The notes beneath the pieces are model-generated. The model did no database searches, was not told the DNA's origin, and saw only the letters and a program-made list of their open reading frames with translations. A stretch of 64,000 nucleotides of DNA from Glycomyces niveus. Its GTDB lineage: Bacteria; Actinomycetota; Actinomycetes; Mycobacteriales; Micromonosporaceae. Numbering within the stretch: position 1 is the stretch's first letter; each line of letters starts with the position of its first letter. The stretch lies in the NCBI RefSeq assembly GCF_017592475.1, contig NZ_JAGFNP010000003.1, positions 310,001 through 374,000 on the forward strand, given 5' to 3'. A program made the position numbers and the translations under genes. This document shows, piece after piece, positions 59,906 to 64,000 of this stretch.

Positions 59906-61450
59906 ATGTCTGACTGGGTACTGCCCGATGAGATCCTCGCCGAGGCGCCGAGCCACACCCCCTTGCCGCACGAACTCGCCGACCTTGAACTGCTGCTGTA
60001 CGGCGCTTATGCGCCGCTGCGCGGGTTCATGGGCGACGCGGAGGCGCGGGCGGTGACGCGGACCGGGGTGCTCCCGGACGGGACGGCGTGGCCGGTCCCG
60101 GTGACGCTGGACGTGCCGATCGCGACCGCGCAGCTCCTCGACAACCCCGACCCGAAGCGGCGTGTGCTTCGCATCACTGACCCGGAGGGGGCGCCGGTCG
60201 CCGCGGTCGAGTGCCACAGCCTGGACGCGCTCGGGCCGGACATGGTGCGCGTGGGCGGGCCGGTGCGGCGCATCGCCGACGCCGCGCACGGGGTGTTCAC
60301 GGGCCTGCGGGCGACGCCCGAGCAGGCGAAGACGACCTACACGAAGCCGCGGGTGCTCGCGCTCGTGGCGGACCAGCCGCTGCACCGCCCGCAGCTGGCG
60401 CAGCTGGCGCGCGCGGCGCACAACCTGGCCGCACACGTGCTCGTCATGATCCCCACCGGCGACGAGACCAACGGCGGCCGGGAGCTGCGGCTGCCCACGG
60501 CGGCGCTGGTGCGCTCGGTGCTGGCCGCGAAGGACCGGCTGCCGACGGCCACGGTGCTGACCGTGCCGCTGTCGAAGCGCGGCGACAAGCTCCGCGACGG
60601 CCTGCTGACCGCGAAGGTCGCGGCCGCGTACGGCGCGACCCACATCATGACCGGCCGGGACGGGCTCGGCGGCGGCGACGGCGTGCGGTCGATGGTCCCG
60701 CGCGAGCTGGCGTACGACACGCGCGACGGCCAGTGGCGGCCCATCGAGGACATCGAGCCGCCCTTCCGGCGCAACGCCTTGAGCGACGCCGAGATCGCCG
60801 ACATGCTCGACCGCGGGTTCGGGCTCCCCGAATGGCACACGCCGCCGAGCGTCGCCGCCGAACTGCGCAAGGCGCGGCCGCCGCGCCGCCAGCGCGGTCT
60901 CGTCCTGTTCTTCACGGGCCTTTCGGGTTCGGGCAAGTCCACGATCTCGCGGGGCGTCTACGAGGCGCTGCTGGAGGACGGGACGCGCACGGTGTCGCTG
61001 TTCGACGGCGACGTGGTGCGCCGGCTGCTGTCGAGCGGGCTCGGGTTCTCGCGCGCGGACCGGTCGGTGAACATCCGCCGCATCGGGTTCGTGGCGGCCG
61101 AGGTGGCGCGACACGGCGGGATCGGCATGGCCGCCCCGATCGCGCCGTACGAGGCGGACCGGGCCGAGGCGCGGCGCATGGCCGAGGCGGCGGGCGCGGA
61201 CTTCGTGCTCGTCCACGTCGCCACGCCGCTCGAGGTGTGCGAGGCGCGGGACCGCAAGGGGCTGTACGCGAAGGCGCGCTCGGGCCAGATCCCGGAGTTC
61301 ACGGGCATCTCGGACCCGTACGAGGAGCCGCCCGCCGCGGAGCTGACGATCGACACGAGCGAGATCACCGTCGGGGAAGGCGTGGAGCAGGTGCTCGAGT
61401 ACCTCTCCGAGGGCGGCTGGCTGGAGCCGACCGGGCTGCGGCTGGGTTAA
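59906..61450 (+). CDS. ATP-sulfurylase-like / APS kinase fusion with degenerate sulfurylase part
   Basis: A 514-residue fusion. The C-terminal APS kinase (about 325-510) is intact: P-loop LFFTGLSGSGKSTISRGVYE, FDGDVVRRLLSSGLGFSRAD, VNIRRIGFVAAEVARHGGIG and DRKGLYAKARSGQIPEFTGI. It makes PAPS from APS. The N-terminal half resembles ATP sulfurylase (LYGAYAPLRGFMGDAEARAV) but where the active enzymes have QxRN...HxGH it has ADQPLHRPQLAQLARAAH, and GRDGLGGGDG in place of GRDHAG. So sulfate adenylylation by this half is doubtful. ATG 59906 gives MSDWVLPDEILAEAP; the frame continues to 59834. Confidence 0.9.
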   Translation: MSDWVLPDEILAEAPSHTPLPHELADLELLLYGAYAPLRGFMGDAEARAVTRTGVLPDGTAWPVPVTLDVPIATAQLLDNPDPKRRVLRITDPEGAPVAAVECHSLDALGPDMVRVGGPVRRIADAAHGVFTGLRATPEQAKTTYTKPRVLALVADQPLHRPQLAQLARAAHNLAAHVLVMIPTGDETNGGRELRLPTAALVRSVLAAKDRLPTATVLTVPLSKRGDKLRDGLLTAKVAAAYGATHIMTGRDGLGGGDGVRSMVPRELAYDTRDGQWRPIEDIEPPFRRNALSDAEIADMLDRGFGLPEWHTPPSVAAELRKARPPRRQRGLVLFFTGLSGSGKSTISRGVYEALLEDGTRTVSLFDGDVVRRLLSSGLGFSRADRSVNIRRIGFVAAEVARHGGIGMAAPIAPYEADRAEARRMAEAAGADFVLVHVATPLEVCEARDRKGLYAKARSGQIPEFTGISDPYEEPPAAELTIDTSEITVGEGVEQVLEYLSEGGWLEPTGLRLG

Positions 61451-61461
61451 AGACGGAAGCA

Positions 61462-61488
61462 GGCCCCGGGCTTCCGCCCGGGGCCTTT
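61462..61488. terminator. hairpin terminator between convergent APS-kinase and VKOR genes
   Basis: GGCCCCGGG and CCCGGGGCC with a CTTCCG loop, followed by TTTCCC, 12 bp after the fusion gene stop. Confidence 0.8.
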
Positions 61489-61496
61489 CCCATTGC

Positions 61497-62117
61497 CTAG
61501 AACAGGGTCGACCAGTAGTCCCAGAAGCCGGTGCCGACGATCATGATCACGGCGGCGTACAGGAGGGTCAGGCCGATCCAGTGGTAGCGGAGCAGGTCGT
61601 CGACGGCGTCGCGCCAGTCCTCGCCGACCGGGATCGCGCCGGTGCGCAGGTTGCGCACCGTGGTGAACCAGAAGATCGGCAGGACCACGGCCCACACCGC
61701 CATGCACCAGGGGCAGAGCACCCCGATCCGGTACACCGACTGGTAGATCAGCCACGACACGAACACGAGCCCGCCGAGCGTACCGACGTTGAACGCCAGC
61801 GCGATCCAGCGCGGCAGCGAGACCTTCGACAGCCACAGCGCGCCCATGAAGACCACGAACGGGAACGCGACGAGCCCGATCATCGGGTTCGGGAATCCGA
61901 ACACCGAGGCCTGCCAGGTGTTCATCACGGTGCCGCACGACAGCACCGGGTTGAAGTCGCAGGAGATGGCGTGCCCGGGGTCGATGAGCGAGGCTATGCG
62001 CTCGTAGGTGAGGTCGAACGCGGCGGCCAGTCCGACCAGGCCGCCCAGGAGCAGGACGAGCCCGGTGACGGCGCGACCCCGGGCCTCGCGGCCGCTCTCG
62101 CCGAAAGCCTCGTCCAT
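61497..62117 (-). CDS. vitamin K epoxide reductase (VKOR) family membrane protein
   Basis: A 206-residue membrane oxidoreductase that passes electrons from disulfide formation to quinones. The active CxxC is in VLCPWCMAVWAV, and the loop cysteines are in ISCDFNPVLSCGTVMNTWQA. About five TM spans follow the VKOR pattern (NPMIGLVAFPFVVFMGALWL). The start at 62117 (MDEAFGESGREARG) is chosen because a GGAGGAAG box lies 8 bp upstream; an ATG at 62171 would add 18 residues. It probably supports disulfide formation in exported proteins such as the oxidase and hydrolases of this region. Confidence 0.93.
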   Translation of the reverse strand: MDEAFGESGREARGRAVTGLVLLLGGLVGLAAAFDLTYERIASLIDPGHAISCDFNPVLSCGTVMNTWQASVFGFPNPMIGLVAFPFVVFMGALWLSKVSLPRWIALAFNVGTLGGLVFVSWLIYQSVYRIGVLCPWCMAVWAVVLPIFWFTTVRNLRTGAIPVGEDWRDAVDDLLRYHWIGLTLLYAAVIMIVGTGFWDYWSTLF

Positions 62118-62229
62118 CCGCGCTTCCTCCGTACCGGCCGTCCGGACCGCCGTTGCCGCAATCGTGTTCACGCAAGGGTAACGACCGCGGCCCGCGCAGG
62201 TTGCGGACGATCGGCCGTCATGTGATGGT

Positions 62230-63135
62230 TCAGGCGCGCAGGGATTTGCCGCCGTCGACCACGAGCGTCTGCCCGGTGATGTACGAAGCCGAAGGCGCGC
62301 AGAAGAACACGGCCGCGGCCGCGACCTCCTCGGGGGTGCCGGGGCGGCCCATCGGGCCGTCGAGGCCCTTCTGGAGCTCGGGCACGGTCGAGGAGCCGGT
62401 GCGGATGAGGCCCGGCGCGATCGCGTTCACCGTGACGCCGTCCGCGACGACCTCGGTCGCGAGCGCCTTGGTGAGGCCGGTGACGCCGGCTTTCGCTGCG
62501 GCGTAGGCGGCCTCGGCCGGAACGGCGTTCACGACGCCGGTGGTGGCCGCGACGTTCACGATCCGGCCCCAGCCGCGCTCGGCCATCGACTGCACGAACG
62601 CGCGCGAGACCAGGAACGCCGTGTCGAGGTTGCGGGTCAGCTCCGTCTGCCAGTCCGCATAGGACAGCTGCGCGACCGGCTTCACCACGGCCGGATCGGT
62701 CTTCGAGGTCAGGCCCGCGTTGTTGACGAGGATGTCGACCTCCCCGATCGCCTCGGCGACCGCGTCGGCGAGACCGCCCACCTCCGCCTCGTCGGCGAGG
62801 TCGGCGACGAACCCGATCGCGCCGATCTCCTCGGCGCGTTCGTGAATCCGCTTGGTGGTGGAGACGATCGCGACCGCCGCGCCCGCCAGGCGCAGCCGCG
62901 TCGCGATGGCGAACCCGATGCCGTCCGCCGCGCCCGCCCCGGTGACCAGCGCGATCTTCCCGGCGAGCGAGTCGAGTTCCTGCAGCCGCCCGCGTGACGC
63001 CTGCGTCACCTGCCCCCCGCCCGTCGACGGGAGGTCGATCACGTCGGCGAGGCCGCCCCGGTCGACCGTGGCGTAGGCATCGTCGGTGTCGAAGGAGGAA
63101 TCGAATGCGTCGGCGCTCGTGCGCGGTTCACTCAT
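62230..63135 (-). CDS. SDR-family oxidoreductase with N-terminal extension
   Basis: A 301-residue short-chain dehydrogenase. After about 55 hydrophilic residues with no family match (MSEPRTSADAFDSSFDTDDA) comes the normal SDR core: GKIALVTGAGAADGIGFAIA, ILVNNAGLTSKTD, the catalytic Tyr/Lys in AAYAAAKAGVTGLTKALATE and ASYITGQTLVVDGGKSLRA. FabG-like, probably a reductase; the substrate is unknown. An internal start around residue 56 is possible but no ribosome site is visible there. It ends 113 bp from the VKOR start. Confidence 0.9.
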   Translation of the reverse strand: MSEPRTSADAFDSSFDTDDAYATVDRGGLADVIDLPSTGGGQVTQASRGRLQELDSLAGKIALVTGAGAADGIGFAIATRLRLAGAAVAIVSTTKRIHERAEEIGAIGFVADLADEAEVGGLADAVAEAIGEVDILVNNAGLTSKTDPAVVKPVAQLSYADWQTELTRNLDTAFLVSRAFVQSMAERGWGRIVNVAATTGVVNAVPAEAAYAAAKAGVTGLTKALATEVVADGVTVNAIAPGLIRTGSSTVPELQKGLDGPMGRPGTPEEVAAAAVFFCAPSASYITGQTLVVDGGKSLRA

Positions 63136-63368
63136 GCCCCGCAGTCTCTCACGGCACCGTTATCAAACAGATGACCGGCAGGCCGAACCATGCCGAACCG
63201 GCACGCTCGCGGAGGCTCCGCCATCAGGCCGTCCACAAGCCCCCACCCACCACGAGAGGGGAAGATACAGCCCACCCTCGCACCCGGGTCCGACAAGACA
63301 CGGCCCCCGCCGCCCCCGTGTCACCCGAACGTGTCAGCGCCGCGGGCGGCCCGTGGCACCATCGAGGG

Positions 63369-63983
63369 ATGGACCCGCACCCCGAGTCCGGCCTCGGTCC
63401 GGTGCTGACCGCGCTGGCGCGCAGCGCGGTCGCGACCTCGTTCGCGCGCAGGCCGCCCGGGACCGCCACCCTCATCGGCGCCGAACCGAAGGCTCCGGCA
63501 CATGCCGCCGCGCTCGCGAAGCGCGAGGCGACCTTCGTGACCCTCGAACGGGACGGCCGCCTGCGCGGCTGCATCGGGACCTTGACGGCCTTGCGGCCCT
63601 TGGGCATCGACGTGGTGCGCAACGCTCGGCTCGCCGCCCGCGACCCGCGCCTGCCGCCCGTCGAGGAAGCCGAAGTCGAATCCCTTCAGGTCACCGTCAC
63701 GGTCCTGTCCCCGTCCGAGCCGATCGCCGTGCGCGCCTTCACCTCCCTGCTCGACCACCTCCGGCCCGGCCAGGACGGCCTGACCCTCAAGGACAAAGGG
63801 GGCCGGCGCGCCACGTTCCTGCCGTCGGTGTGGGGGAGCCTGCCCGAACCCGACCGGTTCGTGGCCGCGCTGCTGCGCAAGGGCCGCTGGCCGCGCCACC
63901 TGTGGACGACCGAGCTGCGTTCGGCCGCCTGGCCCGATGGCCTTGCGGCCGAACGCTACGGCGCCCGCGAATTCTCCGGTTAG
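63369..63983 (+). CDS. AMMECR1-family protein
   Basis: A 204-residue AMMECR1 (AmmeMemoRadiSam A) protein: the signature LRGCIGTLTALRPLGIDVVR with VTLERDGRLRG, and the C-terminal LRKGRWPRHLW. The family lies near radical SAM and Memo-like proteins and its exact role is unknown. ATG 63369 has only a weak ribosome site (GAGGG, four bases ahead). The gene ends 18 bp before the window edge. Confidence 0.9.
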   Translation: MDPHPESGLGPVLTALARSAVATSFARRPPGTATLIGAEPKAPAHAAALAKREATFVTLERDGRLRGCIGTLTALRPLGIDVVRNARLAARDPRLPPVEEAEVESLQVTVTVLSPSEPIAVRAFTSLLDHLRPGQDGLTLKDKGGRRATFLPSVWGSLPEPDRFVAALLRKGRWPRHLWTTELRSAAWPDGLAAERYGAREFSG

Positions 63984-64000
63984 GGCAGCGTGACGAGGGT

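Overview
The window is high-GC, gene-dense DNA with strong G/C third-position bias and frequent GTG starts and ATGA overlaps. It carries actinobacterial hallmarks: an XRE-DUF5753 regulator with a DUF397 partner, a SigE-family sigma factor, ESX/WXG100-type proteins, a long MazG with the N-terminal extension seen in actinomycetes, and ricin-type CBM13 modules on secreted glycosidases. It most likely comes from the chromosome of a saprophytic, plant-litter or soil actinomycete. A Glycomyces-like organism is a guess, not something the sequence proves.

Layout. 1-3.9 kb: tyrosine/homogentisate catabolism (hmgA diverging from a fumarylacetoacetase operon, plus an Lrp/AsnC regulator). 3.9-5.4 kb: a beheaded polymorphic toxin (end of a Hint domain plus a scabin/pierisin-like ADP-ribosyltransferase) with its likely immunity gene, fused onto the end of a Nudix gene. 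5.4-11.5 kb: quinone oxidoreductase, DUF418 membrane protein with a TetR regulator, LysR, and a small membrane protein coupled to a Tat-exported multicopper oxidase. 11.6-18.5 kb: a secreted hemicellulose set (GH62 arabinofuranosidase, GH2 beta-galactosidase, CE1-like esterase), all ending in CBM13. The GH10 xylanase at 43.3-45.6 kb shares an exact operator-like box with the GH62 gene. 18.7-21.6 kb: AlkB-like protein, GNAT, GrpB and a broken secreted-protein remnant.

21.8-26.2 kb looks like an accretion island next to tRNA-Gln(CTG). A perfect 56-bp direct repeat at the tRNA 3' end and 2 kb away brackets an LRV-repeat gene, and a second unit holds an MFS pump with its TetR repressor. 26.4-28.5 kb: a SigE-type sigma factor with a large one-TM extracytoplasmic partner. 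28.6-32.0 kb: a complete ectABCD operon for ectoine and 5-hydroxyectoine with a probable leaderless promoter. 32-34.2 kb: mazG and a SurA-like lipoprotein. 34.3-36.2 kb: two unknown overlapping small genes diverging from the XRE/DUF397 pair. 36.2-38.6 kb: a type VII-linked toxin operon (YbaB-like, EspC-like, WXG100-like, Ntox21-type toxin, CdiI-like immunity protein).

38.8-48.9 kb: lipoprotein, TetR/azoreductase/SMR exporter operon, a tandem-HTH MerR, the xylanase, a phosphotransferase, an SDR and a site-2 protease. 49-64 kb is mostly housekeeping: mfd, metal-dependent hydrolase, arylamine N-acetyltransferase, SpoU methylase, a DJ-1/MarR operon with twin operators, PEP carboxylase, a sulfurylase-like/APS-kinase fusion with a degenerate sulfurylase part, VKOR, an SDR and an AMMECR1 protein.

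The most unusual parts are the two toxin-immunity loci, the tRNA-Gln island, and the shared CGAAACTTTCG boxes that tie two separated hemicellulase loci together. No CRISPR array, rRNA or intact insertion sequence was seen.
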